Shown in pieces: positions 55,615-64,000 of a DNA stretch of 64,000 nt. The DNA is from Acinetobacter sp. ANC 3903 (lineage in GTDB: Bacteria > Pseudomonadota > Gammaproteobacteria > Pseudomonadales > Moraxellaceae), in NCBI RefSeq assembly GCF_002135315.1, contig NZ_NEGA01000015.1, positions 26,441 to 90,440 of the forward strand, given 5' to 3'. Within the stretch, counting starts at the first letter, position 1. Every line of letters starts with the position of its first letter. The translations under genes were made by a program, and so were the position numbers. The notes under the pieces were generated by a model. It made no database searches. It worked only from the letters and a program-made list of their open reading frames with translations, and had not been told where the DNA came from.

Positions 55615-57165
55615 ATGTCTACTTCATTAAATGGTCTTCAATTCCCGATCAATCCCAACAGCAAAAAAGCCAGTACCTCCCAAACAGGCAAAGAAATTAT
55701 TGCTGAAGCTCTGTCTATTGTGGACAACAAGGCATCCATGGATGCACTTGCCGAAAAAAATTGGCGCAAGCACTACCCAATCTACTTCAAAGCCTTGGTA
55801 GAACAAGGTATTCGCACCATCAACAACTCTATTACCATTGCCAAACAAGGCTTGCATAAAGCGCATCATAGCTTTGACTTTTATCGTGATGGTCAACGCT
55901 ATTTACTCAAAGACATCATGAAAGATGTCGATACCTCAGTGCTATATACCATTCAGCTCAAAGGTGAAAGTGATGCTGCACCAGAATGGTATGTCCCTTA
56001 TAAAGGGCAAAAGTTACAAGGCCAGGCTTTACTGGATCAAATCCAGACCTGGCAAGATGCAGGCATTATCGAATGCAGTCATGCAGATGCCTTGCGTACC
56101 GCACAGGCGCATCCGGAATGGTTTGACCTTTCAGACCGCACCATGGTGTTATTTGGTGCAGGCTCTGAAGCTGGCCCGCTGACCTGGCTGGCACGATGGA
56201 AAGCCAATATTATTGCCGTAGATTTACCCAATACCCGGGTGTGGGACAGAATTCTCAACACTATTCAGCAAGGCAACGCCATTCTCTATGCGCCGTGCAC
56301 GGAAAAATTGGCAGAAGATACCTCAAGTACAGTGCTGAAAGAAAAATTAGGCGCAGATTTACTCACCCAAACCCCTGAAATTGCACATTGGTTAAGCCAG
56401 AGTGAACGTCAGCTAGACCTGGCTGCCATTGCCTATCTTGATGGTGAAAAGCATGTCCGTGTGGCCATGGCCATGGACAGCATCATGGAATATGTCAGTG
56501 AGCAAAAATCCGATACCAGTTTAATGTTTATGTGCACGCCAACCGATGTCTATGCCATTCCGAAGGAAGTAGTCGAAGCGTCTTATGACAAGTTCCAATG
56601 CCGTTCCAAAGTCCGGCGGCTTATGAGTAAAGGCATTTCAACCGTTACCGCCAAGCGCTTTTTCCAGCAGAACCTACATATGCTCATTCCTTCCGACAAC
56701 GGTCAGGAATATGGCATTGCGGACTGTCTGGTGGTCGAGCAAGGTCCAAACTATGCCTTGGCCAAGCGTATCCAGCAGTGGCGTGCAACACTGGCGCGTC
56801 ATTATGGACAACGCGTCAGTATTAACATTGCCCCATCCACTACAACCCATTCAGTGACCAAAAATCCGTTATTGAAAGCGGCCTTCAATGGTGCCAGCCT
56901 GTTCGATGTGGAATCGTTTAGCCCTGAAACCACCAATGCCTTAATGGCTGCCTTATGGATTTATGACCTGCGTCATCCGGAATCGGTAGCCAACCCTGAA
57001 ACACCGTTGAGTCATCCATTAGAACTAATGATGAAAGGCGCCAACCATGGCGGATTGTGGCGTGTGCCTTATTTGGCCCGCACTGCTTTGCCTTTTGCCG
57101 CACTCTATGGTTTTGCCAATGAAAAATTGCCGATTAAGCGAGTGTTAGGTAAATTTAAGAAATAA
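55615..57165 (+). CDS. Uncharacterised protein with Rossmann-like motif
   Basis: 516 residues, cytoplasmic. A possible dinucleotide or SAM site is at residues about 175-195: RTMVLFGAGSEAGPLTWLAR, followed by IIAVDLPNTRVWDR with an acidic residue at a strand end. The N-terminal 150 residues are mixed helix. The C-terminal part includes VSINIAPSTTTHSVTKNPLL, and ends basic (KRVLGKFKK). It has the length and motif of an oxidoreductase-like or methyltransferase-like enzyme, but I do not recognise a named family. Stand-alone gene with its own promoter region of 237 bp. Confidence 0.8.
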   Translation: MSTSLNGLQFPINPNSKKASTSQTGKEIIAEALSIVDNKASMDALAEKNWRKHYPIYFKALVEQGIRTINNSITIAKQGLHKAHHSFDFYRDGQRYLLKDIMKDVDTSVLYTIQLKGESDAAPEWYVPYKGQKLQGQALLDQIQTWQDAGIIECSHADALRTAQAHPEWFDLSDRTMVLFGAGSEAGPLTWLARWKANIIAVDLPNTRVWDRILNTIQQGNAILYAPCTEKLAEDTSSTVLKEKLGADLLTQTPEIAHWLSQSERQLDLAAIAYLDGEKHVRVAMAMDSIMEYVSEQKSDTSLMFMCTPTDVYAIPKEVVEASYDKFQCRSKVRRLMSKGISTVTAKRFFQQNLHMLIPSDNGQEYGIADCLVVEQGPNYALAKRIQQWRATLARHYGQRVSINIAPSTTTHSVTKNPLLKAAFNGASLFDVESFSPETTNALMAALWIYDLRHPESVANPETPLSHPLELMMKGANHGGLWRVPYLARTALPFAALYGFANEKLPIKRVLGKFKK

Positions 57166-57194
57166 TCACGCTACTTTTCCCGCTTCTTCTAGGA

Positions 57195-57230
57195 GATGAG
57201 GATCCTCAGAATATATGCTGAGTACGCAAG
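57195..57230 (+). repeat. Short palindromic repeat, copy 2
   Basis: ATGAGGATC, then the imperfect palindrome CTCAGAATATATGCTGAG (57205-57222), then TACGCAAG. It matches copy 1 (46784-46818) in order and strand, with one extra C. A GAGAGG/CCTCTC inverted repeat follows (57231-57270). Confidence 0.7.
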
Positions 57231-57339
57231 GGAGAGGTCAATATTTTATTAATTACCCCCTCTCGCACATCCTCTCTGGTATTTTCACTAAAAGCACAAC
57301 TTTAAGCTTGGTCAGGGCGAGGACTTTAGGAATGAGCAT

Positions 57340-57367
57340 AAAAAACGCTGCAATTGCAGCGTTTTTT
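57340..57367 (-). terminator. Terminator of the phosphate transporter gene
   Basis: ACGCTGCAATTGCAGCGT palindrome between A6 and T6, 17 bp after the pit stop. Confidence 0.87.
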
Positions 57368-57383
57368 GTTTCAAACAGAAGTC

Positions 57384-59003
57384 TTAAACGAACTGTAAGA
57401 ATAACCAGTACAAACCACCAGATAAACAAATGGTCGCTGGTAAAGTGAAGATCCATGCCGATAAAATCGTACGCACCATTTGTAAATTCAAACCTGATTT
57501 ATTGGCTACCATGGTACCTGCGACTGCACTGTTCAAAACGTGGGTTGTCGATACAGGCATACCCAAACCATCTGCTGCAGCAATAGTGGTCATAGCCACA
57601 AGTTCGGCTGACATGCCTTGACCATAAGTCATATGGTTTTTACCAATACGCTCACCTACAGTGACCACAATACGTTTCCAGCCCACCATGGTACCCAGAC
57701 CTAATGCCAAGGCAACAGCCACTTTCACCCAGGTTGGAATGTATTGCAGGAATGAATCCAGGTTTTTACGATATTCTTTAACTAACTTGCTTTGATCTTT
57801 TGACATTGCAGGAAGCTGCTCAGCTTTATCTAAACGCTTAAATGCAGTCGTGCTGAGATACATATCATTACGGATCGCAGAAACTTCAGCCTCTGGAATA
57901 TTGTGAATATCACCATATTTGGCAACACGTTGACCCAAATGATCTGTCAAGCCCGCTAAAGCAGGGACCACTTCAGGGTTCACTTCTTTGGTTTGAATAT
58001 ATTTGGTAATAATAGCACGTGCCTGAGCATCCGTAATATTTTCATGCTGTGGATAAATAGCAGTAGCCGTTTGCTGAGACAATTGCTCAAAAGACTGAAT
58101 ATGTGCACTGTCTAAATTCTTATTTAAAGAATAAGCCAATGGTACACAACCAATCAAAATCAGCATAATCAAGCCCATGCCCTTTTGACCGTCATTTGAA
58201 CCATGCGCGAAACTCACACCAGTACAAGTGAAAATCAAAATCGCACGAATTAAAGGTGGCGGCGGCTTGTTACCTTCAGGCGGATGAAAGAGCTCCAACT
58301 GTTTACGGAAGATTTTTTTCACCAGTAAAAACAGGACAGCAGCAAAAGCAAAACCGATCAATGGAGAAAACAGCAGTGCTTTACCCACTTTCATCACCTG
58401 TTCCATATCTACGCCGCTTGCGCCAGCGCCTGAATGAAGCAGGTAGTTCATAATACCCACACCTAAAATCGAACCGATTAGGGTATGAGAGCTCGATGCC
58501 GGAATACCCAAAAACCAGGTACCCAGATTCCAGAGAATCGCAGCAATCAGCATGGCAAAAACCATGGCAAAGCCTGCGCCTGAACCGACATTCATAATCA
58601 GTTCAACAGGTAATAAAGCAATGATGCCGTAGGCTACTGCCCCACTTGCCACCATCACCCCAAGGAAATTACAGAAGCCTGCCCACATTACGGCAACAGG
58701 TGCAGATAAGGCATTGGTATAAATAACAGTTGCGACTGCGTTGGCCGTGTCATGAAAACCATTAACAAATTCAAAGCCTAAAGCAATTAACAACGCAGTC
58801 GCTAAAAGAATAACGGAATATAAACTTAATGCTGGCACATGCGCCAAATCGGTCGAAAGCTGAAAACCGATATACGCTAAAGTAGAAATAATAACCGTGA
58901 AAAACACCGGCATAAAAAATTTCGGCGTAGCAACATGCACATTCGTCGATTTCGTTGGTGCTGACTGCACCTGATCTTGGACGGGAGGAATATTAGAATT
59001 CAT
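57384..59003 (-). CDS. Inorganic phosphate transporter, Pit family
   Basis: 539-residue metal-phosphate/proton symporter (PiT). Two inverted halves carry the family signature: FVNGFHDTANAVATVIYTNA near residue 80 and FAHGSNDGQKGMGLIML near 260, and the C-terminal GMPVSTTHVLNSAVAGTMVA. A cytoplasmic loop of about 130 residues between them is helical and charged. A Pho-box-like site lies 52-69 bp before the start, so phosphate-starvation induction is likely here, which is unusual because Pit systems are often constitutive. A PhoU-like partner gene is not seen. Confidence 0.93.
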   Translation of the reverse strand: MNSNIPPVQDQVQSAPTKSTNVHVATPKFFMPVFFTVIISTLAYIGFQLSTDLAHVPALSLYSVILLATALLIALGFEFVNGFHDTANAVATVIYTNALSAPVAVMWAGFCNFLGVMVASGAVAYGIIALLPVELIMNVGSGAGFAMVFAMLIAAILWNLGTWFLGIPASSSHTLIGSILGVGIMNYLLHSGAGASGVDMEQVMKVGKALLFSPLIGFAFAAVLFLLVKKIFRKQLELFHPPEGNKPPPPLIRAILIFTCTGVSFAHGSNDGQKGMGLIMLILIGCVPLAYSLNKNLDSAHIQSFEQLSQQTATAIYPQHENITDAQARAIITKYIQTKEVNPEVVPALAGLTDHLGQRVAKYGDIHNIPEAEVSAIRNDMYLSTTAFKRLDKAEQLPAMSKDQSKLVKEYRKNLDSFLQYIPTWVKVAVALALGLGTMVGWKRIVVTVGERIGKNHMTYGQGMSAELVAMTTIAAADGLGMPVSTTHVLNSAVAGTMVANKSGLNLQMVRTILSAWIFTLPATICLSGGLYWLFLQFV

Positions 59004-59054
59004 GCAGACGGTTCAAAGGGGATAATTAAATCCCCCATATTGTTCAATTTAATT

Positions 59055-59072
59055 GTGACAATTATATGACAA
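59055..59072 (-). promoter_or_regulatory. Pho-box-like site upstream of the pit gene
   Basis: Read leftward: TTGTCATATAATTGTCAC, two TGTCA half-sites 11 bp apart; 16 of 18 positions agree with the PhoB consensus as I remember it. It lies 52-69 bp before the start codon, the same distance as the ppk1 site. Confidence 0.7.
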
Positions 59073-59472
59073 AGAGCTGTCATATAAAGCAATATTTCAT
59101 ACTTTATTTGCCACATTTCTCGATAGAATCCCGAGATAAACAGTCAACTTACACAATAAAAATCATATACTTATAATCAAATCTCATCAATTTCCCCTTA
59201 TACTTCAGCCATTTCCAATAATGTTACAAGGCATAAAATATCAGACAGCCAGACGCTGTCATACGGACATATAACACAGCATGATGCATATTCATTACAG
59301 CTTGATGAAGGATTTATTACAAAACTTTCAACGGGCTGCCTTGAATTCAAGCCGACTATTTATTCAGCAAGCCAATCATTGCGCTCAGTAAATAAACTGA
59401 ATATCAGTAAAAATGAACTGATTTCTGCTAACATATATGCCGATTTTATATTCCATCGGATTGGGGTTATTT
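59073..59472. other. Intergenic region upstream of metH
   Basis: About 400 bases. TGTCATATA (59079-59087) forms the other arm of an inverted repeat with TATATGACA (59063-59071). Another CTGTCATA is at about 59252. No cobalamin riboswitch consensus box is recognisable. Otherwise nothing I can support. Confidence 0.5.
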
Positions 59473-62400
59473 ATGTCCACGCTTGCCACCCTAAAAGAGC
59501 TGCTCGCTCAACGGATTCTGATTATCGACGGTGCTATGGGCACCATGATTCAGCGTCACAAACTCGAAGAAGCTGACTACCGTGGTGAGCGTTTTGCTGA
59601 CTGGGCATCTGACCTCAAAGGCAATAACGACCTTTTAGTGTTGACGCAACCGCAAATCATCCAGGGTATTCATGAAGCCTATCTTGAGGCTGGTGCCGAC
59701 ATTATTGAAACCAACAGCTTTAACGGCACACGTGTTTCAATGTCTGACTACCACATGGAAGATCTGGTTCCCGAGATTAACCGTGAAGCGGCACGTATTG
59801 CCAAAGAAGCTTGTGCAAAATATTCAACCCCAGAAAAACCACGTTTTGTTGCCGGTGTGCTTGGGCCAACATCACGTACCTGTTCAATCTCGCCAAACGT
59901 TAATGACCCTGCTTTCCGTAACATCACTTTTGATGCTTTAAAAGAAAACTATATTGAAGCTGCGCATGCCCTGATTGAAGGTGGTGCAGACATTCTATTA
60001 ATCGAAACTGTATTCGATACCTTAAACTGTAAAGCTGCAATCTTTGCAGTGAAAGAAGTGTTCAATCAAATTGGTTATGAATTGCCATTGATGATTTCAG
60101 GCACCATTACCGATGCATCTGGCCGTACCTTGACTGGTCAAACCGCAGAAGCCTTCTGGAACTCTGTCCGTCATGGCGATTTACTGTCGATCGGCTTTAA
60201 CTGTGCCTTGGGTGCAGATGCCATGCGTCCGCACGTAAAAACCATTTCCGATGTAGCCGATACTTTTGTATCTGCCCATCCAAACGCGGGCTTGCCAAAT
60301 GCCTTCGGTGGTTATGATGAAACTCCGGAAGAAACTGCGGCCTTCATTAAAGAATTCGCTGAAAGCGGCTTAATCAACATTACTGGCGGCTGCTGTGGTA
60401 CAACGCCTGATCATATCCGTGCCATTTACAATGCAGTTAAAGACATCAAGCCGCGTCAGGTTCCTGAAACCAAACCTGCTTGCCGTTTAAGTGGTCTAGA
60501 GCCATTTAACATTACTGCTGAATCCCTATTTGTAAACGTTGGTGAACGTACCAACGTCACCGGTTCGAAAAAATTCCTGCGTTTAATCCGTGAAGAAAAC
60601 TTTGCCGAAGCTTTAGATGTCGCGCTACAACAAGTGGTTGCAGGCGCACAGGTGATTGACATCAACATGGATGAAGGCATGCTCGATTCGCAAGCTGCGA
60701 TGGTGCATTTCCTGAATCTTGTGGCTTCTGAACCTGAAATTTCACGCGTGCCAATCATGATTGACTCCTCTAAATGGGAAATCATTGAAGCAGGTTTGAA
60801 ATGCGTACAAGGTAAACCGGTTGTAAACTCAATTTCCCTCAAAGAGGGTTATGACGAGTTTGTCCATAAAGCACGCCTATGCCGTCAGTACGGTGCAGCC
60901 GTGATTGTGATGGCCTTCGATGAAGATGGTCAGGCAGACACAGCAGCACGTAAGCGTGAAATCTGTAAGCGTTCATACGATGTATTGGTGAATGAAGTTG
61001 GCTTCCCTGCTGAAGACATCATCTTTGACCCGAACGTATTTGCGGTAGCAACCGGGATTGAAGAACACAACAACTATGCGGTGGACTTCATTGAAGCAAC
61101 AGGCTGGATCAAGCAGAACTTGCCACATGCCATGATTTCTGGCGGTGTATCCAACGTATCCTTCTCTTTCCGTGGGAATGAGCCTGTGCGTGAAGCAATT
61201 CACTCGGTGTTCTTGTACCATGCCATCAAGCAAGGCATGACCATGGGTATCGTGAATGCTGGTCAAATGGCGATTTACGATGATATCGATGCAGAGCTAA
61301 AAGCTGCGGTTGAAGACGTGATCCTGAACCAAAACCAGGGTGAAAGCGGTCAGGAAGCCACTGAAAAACTGCTAGAAGTTGCAGAACAATACCGTGGTCA
61401 AGGTGCTGCACAAAAACAGGTTGCAGATCTTGAATGGCGTAATCAACCGGTAGAAAAACGTCTAGAACATGCGTTGGTCAAAGGTATCACTGCCTTTATT
61501 GACGAAGATACCGAAGAAGCTCGCTTAAAAGCCAAACGTCCTTTGGACGTAATTGAAGGCCCGCTCATGGACGGCATGAACGTGGTTGGCGACTTGTTCG
61601 GTTCGGGCAAAATGTTCCTGCCGCAAGTAGTGAAATCTGCACGTGTAATGAAACAGGCTGTGGCCTGGTTAAACCCGTACATCGAAGCGGAAAAAACAGG
61701 CGCGCAGTCTAAAGGTAAAGTGTTGATGGCGACCGTAAAAGGCGACGTACATGATATCGGCAAGAACATTGTTGGCGTGGTACTGGGCTGTAACGGTTAT
61801 GACATTATCGACCTGGGTGTGATGGTACCGTGCGAGAAGATTCTGCAAACAGCAATTGACGAGAAGGTTGATATCATCGGTCTTTCCGGCTTGATTACCC
61901 CATCTTTGGATGAAATGGTCTTCGTTGCCAAAGAAATGCAGCGTAAAGGCTTTAATGTACCGTTGATGATTGGTGGTGCAACCACTTCTAAAGCACATAC
62001 AGCCGTGAAAATTGACCCGCAATATTCAAATGATGCAGTGATTTATGTTGCCGATGCATCACGTGCGGTGGGTGTTGCAACGACGTTATTGTCTAAAGAA
62101 ATGAAGCGGAAGTTTGTTGAAGAAACCCGTGCTGAATATGAAAAAGTGCGTGAACGTATTGCCAACAAACAGCCGAAAGCAGCTAAACTGTCTTATGCAG
62201 AATCGGTTGAAAATGGCTTGAAAATTGACTTTGCAGCCAATGCACCTGTGAAACCAAACTTCATTGGTACGCAAACATTCACCAATTATCCTCTGGAAAC
62301 TTTGGTTGAATATTTTGACTGGACACCGTTCTTCATTTCTTGGAGCTTGGCGGGTAAATTCCCTGCAATCCTGAAAGATGAAGTGGTGGGCGAAGCAGCA

Positions 62401-63162
62401 ACTGACTTGTATGAACAAGCGCAGAAAATGCTGAAAGATATTATTAACAATAAGCGTTTTGATGCGCGTGCGGTATTTGGTATTTACCCTGCCAACCGTT
62501 CAGCGGCTGACTCGGTTGAGGTCTACAGCGAAGATGGTCAATCGGTAACGCATACTTTCCATCATATTCGTCAGCAGACTGACAAAGTGACTGGCAAGCC
62601 GAACTTGTCATTGGCTGACTTTGTTGCGCCTAAAGGTGTGGCTGAAGATTACTTGGGCGGTTTCACTGTATCGATCTTCGGTGCGGAAGAAATGGCAAAT
62701 GAGTATAAAGCCAAAGGTGATGACTACTCTGCCATTCTTGCGCAATCTTTGGGTGACCGTTTTGCTGAAGCCTTTGCAGAGCATTTGCATGAGCGCATCC
62801 GTAAAGAGTTCTGGGGCAACCAGGCAGCTGAAGCCTTAAGCAATGAAGATTTGATTAAAGAGAAGTATGTGGGTATTCGTCCTGCACCGGGCTATCCTGC
62901 TTGTCCTGAGCATTCTGAAAAAGCGCCGTTGTTCGACTGGTTAGGTTCTACCGACAAGATTGGTACGCAATTGACCTCTAGCTTTGCAATGTGGCCGCCT
63001 TCATCTGTCAGCGGTTTCTACTATGCAAACCCTGAGAGCCAATACTTTAATGTGGGTAAAATCGCAGGCGATCAGCTTGAGGATTATGCGAAACGTAAGG
63101 GTTGGACACTGGATGAGGCGAAGCGCTGGTTAGCGCCAAATTTGGATGATTCTGTGGTTTAA
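59473..63162 (+). CDS. metH: Cobalamin-dependent methionine synthase
   Basis: 1229-residue enzyme that remethylates homocysteine with methyltetrahydrofolate. Domains in order: homocysteine-binding (residues 1-330, with zinc Cys in GFNCALG and [11 protein letters not shown]), pterin-binding (350-630, [15 protein letters not shown]), B12-binding (680-900, with the lower-ligand His in [13 protein letters not shown]) and AdoMet activation (about 910-1229, [15 protein letters not shown]). The start ATG 59473 is preferred over 59437 because [16 protein letters not shown] is the usual N terminus. Confidence 0.97.
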   Translation: MSTLATLKELLAQRILIIDGAMGTMIQRHKLEEADYRGERFADWASDLKGNNDLLVLTQPQIIQGIHEAYLEAGADIIETNSFNGTRVSMSDYHMEDLVPEINREAARIAKEACAKYSTPEKPRFVAGVLGPTSRTCSISPNVNDPAFRNITFDALKENYIEAAHALIEGGADILLIETVFDTLNCKAAIFAVKEVFNQIGYELPLMISGTITDASGRTLTGQTAEAFWNSVRHGDLLSIGFNCALGADAMRPHVKTISDVADTFVSAHPNAGLPNAFGGYDETPEETAAFIKEFAESGLINITGGCCGTTPDHIRAIYNAVKDIKPRQVPETKPACRLSGLEPFNITAESLFVNVGERTNVTGSKKFLRLIREENFAEALDVALQQVVAGAQVIDINMDEGMLDSQAAMVHFLNLVASEPEISRVPIMIDSSKWEIIEAGLKCVQGKPVVNSISLKEGYDEFVHKARLCRQYGAAVIVMAFDEDGQADTAARKREICKRSYDVLVNEVGFPAEDIIFDPNVFAVATGIEEHNNYAVDFIEATGWIKQNLPHAMISGGVSNVSFSFRGNEPVREAIHSVFLYHAIKQGMTMGIVNAGQMAIYDDIDAELKAAVEDVILNQNQGESGQEATEKLLEVAEQYRGQGAAQKQVADLEWRNQPVEKRLEHALVKGITAFIDEDTEEARLKAKRPLDVIEGPLMDGMNVVGDLFGSGKMFLPQVVKSARVMKQAVAWLNPYIEAEKTGAQSKGKVLMATVKGDVHDIGKNIVGVVLGCNGYDIIDLGVMVPCEKILQTAIDEKVDIIGLSGLITPSLDEMVFVAKEMQRKGFNVPLMIGGATTSKAHTAVKIDPQYSNDAVIYVADASRAVGVATTLLSKEMKRKFVEETRAEYEKVRERIANKQPKAAKLSYAESVENGLKIDFAANAPVKPNFIGTQTFTNYPLETLVEYFDWTPFFISWSLAGKFPAILKDEVVGEAATDLYEQAQKMLKDIINNKRFDARAVFGIYPANRSAADSVEVYSEDGQSVTHTFHHIRQQTDKVTGKPNLSLADFVAPKGVAEDYLGGFTVSIFGAEEMANEYKAKGDDYSAILAQSLGDRFAEAFAEHLHERIRKEFWGNQAAEALSNEDLIKEKYVGIRPAPGYPACPEHSEKAPLFDWLGSTDKIGTQLTSSFAMWPPSSVSGFYYANPESQYFNVGKIAGDQLEDYAKRKGWTLDEAKRWLAPNLDDSVV

Positions 63163-63181
63163 GAACTCTCTAATTTAGAGT

Positions 63182-63212
63182 AAAAAAATCCCCTCAAGTG
63201 AGGGGATTTTTT
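63182..63212 (+). terminator. Terminator of metH
   Basis: ATCCCCTC/GAGGGGAT perfect arms with AAGT loop and long T tract. Confidence 0.92.
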
Positions 63213-63225
63213 ATTTTAACTCTTC

Positions 63226-63325
63226 GAATCCCCCTAAGTCCCCCTTTTTCAAAGGGGGACTTTCACATATCAATTGAATTATGTGACAGCTCCGCCCTTT
63301 AAAAAGGGAGGTTGGGAGGGATTTT
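63226..63325. repeat. Nested palindromic repeat, MITE-like
   Basis: About 100 bp. Left part AATCCCCCTAAGTCCCCCTT and right part, as reverse complement, AATCCCTCCCAACCTCCCTT are related; each also carries a C-rich/G-rich hairpin (CCCCCTTTTTCAAAGGGGG and CCCTTTAAAAAGGG). The centre has TCACATA/TATGTGA. The whole can fold into one long hairpin and lies between metH and a broken gene. Confidence 0.75.
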
Positions 63326-63327
63326 TA

Positions 63328-63831
63328 TTAATTTAGTCCTGTAATAAATATTAGAGTCTCTTTGGCATAATTTTTTAACGTTAAAAATTCAATATCTTGT
63401 ATTCCTGTATCAAAACCATCTGCATGATGGTATGCCTTAGAAAACTCATTAATAGACTCGATTGATTTCAATTTGTCATATTTATCATATAAAGGACTAT
63501 TTATATCTTGTTCTTCTCTAATTTTTGGAATCATATTTCCCAACCACAAATCCTCTGTAAAAGTTTTAGGAAAAATAAATCTTAAATAAGCTTCCAAAAT
63601 TGGGCGCAAAGATCTAGCTATCTCTGTTTTTTGTTCTTCTCTACCTAATTGTACAAATTCCCAAAGTTTATAATACTCTTGGTAGTAAGAATGCAGCACA
63701 TATGAGTCAAAATTTTGACGAATAATAAGTTTACTATTACAGACTTTTTTACTATTTATATCCAATGGGTTTGTATCTTTTAGAATAGTTTCAACTTCAT
63801 AACATTTAACCTTTCTAGAAATAGTACTCAG
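63328..63831 (-). pseudogene. 3' fragment of an AAA ATPase-like gene, cut by an IS3 element
   Basis: From 63831 to the stop at 63328 the frame is open and coding: RKVKCYEVETILKDTNPLDI, then NFDSYVLHSYYQEYYKLWEF, then LRPILEAYLRFIFPKT and AYHHADGFDTGIQDIEF. The end, with a helical C-terminal region and a HxxGD-like segment, resembles large AAA_13-type (RloC/PrrC-like) ATPases that act in defence; this is an inference from pattern only. The first in-frame start would be TTG 63765, but the coding sequence continues upstream into the IS end, and a stop appears inside it. So this is the C-terminal remnant, with the N-terminal part beyond the window or lost. Confidence 0.75.
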
Positions 63832-64000
63832 TGTAGTGGTTTAATAAAGCTGGACACCAAATTAGGTGATAATAGATTCACCAATGAGGTGCTTATGAAA
63901 CCAAGACGTACATTTACTCCAGAGTTTAAACTCGAAGCTGCTAGTCTTGTATTGGATCAAGGGTATTCAATCTTACATGCTTGCCGTGCCTTAGATGTGG
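63832..64000 (+). mobile_element. IS3-family insertion sequence, left end
   Basis: The left end appears to start TGTAGTGGTTTAATAAAGCT at 63832, directly where the AAA-like reading frame stops making sense. It is followed by orfA 64 bases later. The rest of the element is outside the window. Confidence 0.75.
63895..64000 (+). CDS. IS3-family transposase OrfA, 3' end outside window
   Basis: The first 35 codons from ATG 63895 read MKPRRTFTPEFKLEAASLVL then DQGYSILHACRALDV, the helix-turn-helix start of IS3-family OrfA. An orfB reached by frameshift is expected downstream. Direction is rightward, away from the broken gene. Confidence 0.88.
   Translation, partial: MKPRRTFTPEFKLEAASLVLDQGYSILHACRALDV

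Noticed and set aside
59073..59472. Cobalamin riboswitch upstream of metH
   Set aside because: None of the conserved B12-box bases could be found.

Overview
The window looks like a chromosomal segment of an Acinetobacter species (Moraxellaceae). The signs are a low-GC gammaproteobacterial style, the gene order rubredoxin, rubredoxin reductase, esterase, oxyR (the rubA-rubB-estB-oxyR arrangement described for Acinetobacter ADP1), a long 533-residue isocitrate lyase, and the orders carA-carB-greA and rlmE-ftsH-folP. Most of it is core metabolism, with a few short accessory patches. The genus call is inferred from gene content; species cannot be decided here.

Layout. 1-8.7 kb: a partial RND efflux pump, dgkA, aceA, a LysR regulator and a DUF21/CBS membrane protein. 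8.8-12.5 kb: small uncharacterised proteins, tRNA-Leu(TAA) and a lipoprotein. 12.5-23.2 kb: folP, ftsH and rlmE leftward, then yhbY with a DOMON-like gene, and carA-carB-greA rightward behind a structured leader. 23.2-26.4 kb: a TetR regulator divergent from a RidA-like gene across a duplicated palindromic operator, then an accessory patch: a hexapeptide-repeat acetyltransferase, a two-TM zinc-ribbon protein, a coupled 57-residue CxxC protein not previously listed, and a tRNA-Met relic. 26.4-32.7 kb: a universal stress protein, an alkyltransferase-like protein, a complete IS982-family element, a Na+/H+ antiporter, a neutral zinc metallopeptidase and a DUF808 protein.

32.8-41.7 kb: trpS, a 10-bp tandem repeat grown inside a terminator hairpin, lysS, a broken SRPBCC gene, a YqiA-like hydrolase, apt, then rubA-rubB-estB-oxyR. 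42.3-46.7 kb: an atypical receiver-only protein, ppk1, mtgA and a rhomboid protease. 47-51.6 kb: a YbbA/YbbP-type ABC exporter divergent from tesA, then a beta-carbonic anhydrase. 51.8-59 kb: a lipase-like hydrolase with a helical partner, nfuA, a second rhomboid, an unrecognised Rossmann-like protein and a Pit phosphate transporter. 59.4-64 kb: metH, a nested palindromic repeat, and the 3' end of a gene resembling AAA ATPases that is cut by an IS3-family element running off the window.

Genes that work together: ppk1 and the Pit transporter each carry a Pho-box-like sequence about 50-70 bp before the start codon, which suggests joint control of phosphate uptake and polyphosphate storage. RubA and RubB are an electron-transfer pair for alkane hydroxylation. 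CarA and CarB form one synthetase. The best candidates for something new are the two-TM zinc-ribbon/microprotein pair (25139-25861), the repeat-expanded terminator (34154-34292) and the carAB leader (18112-18179).
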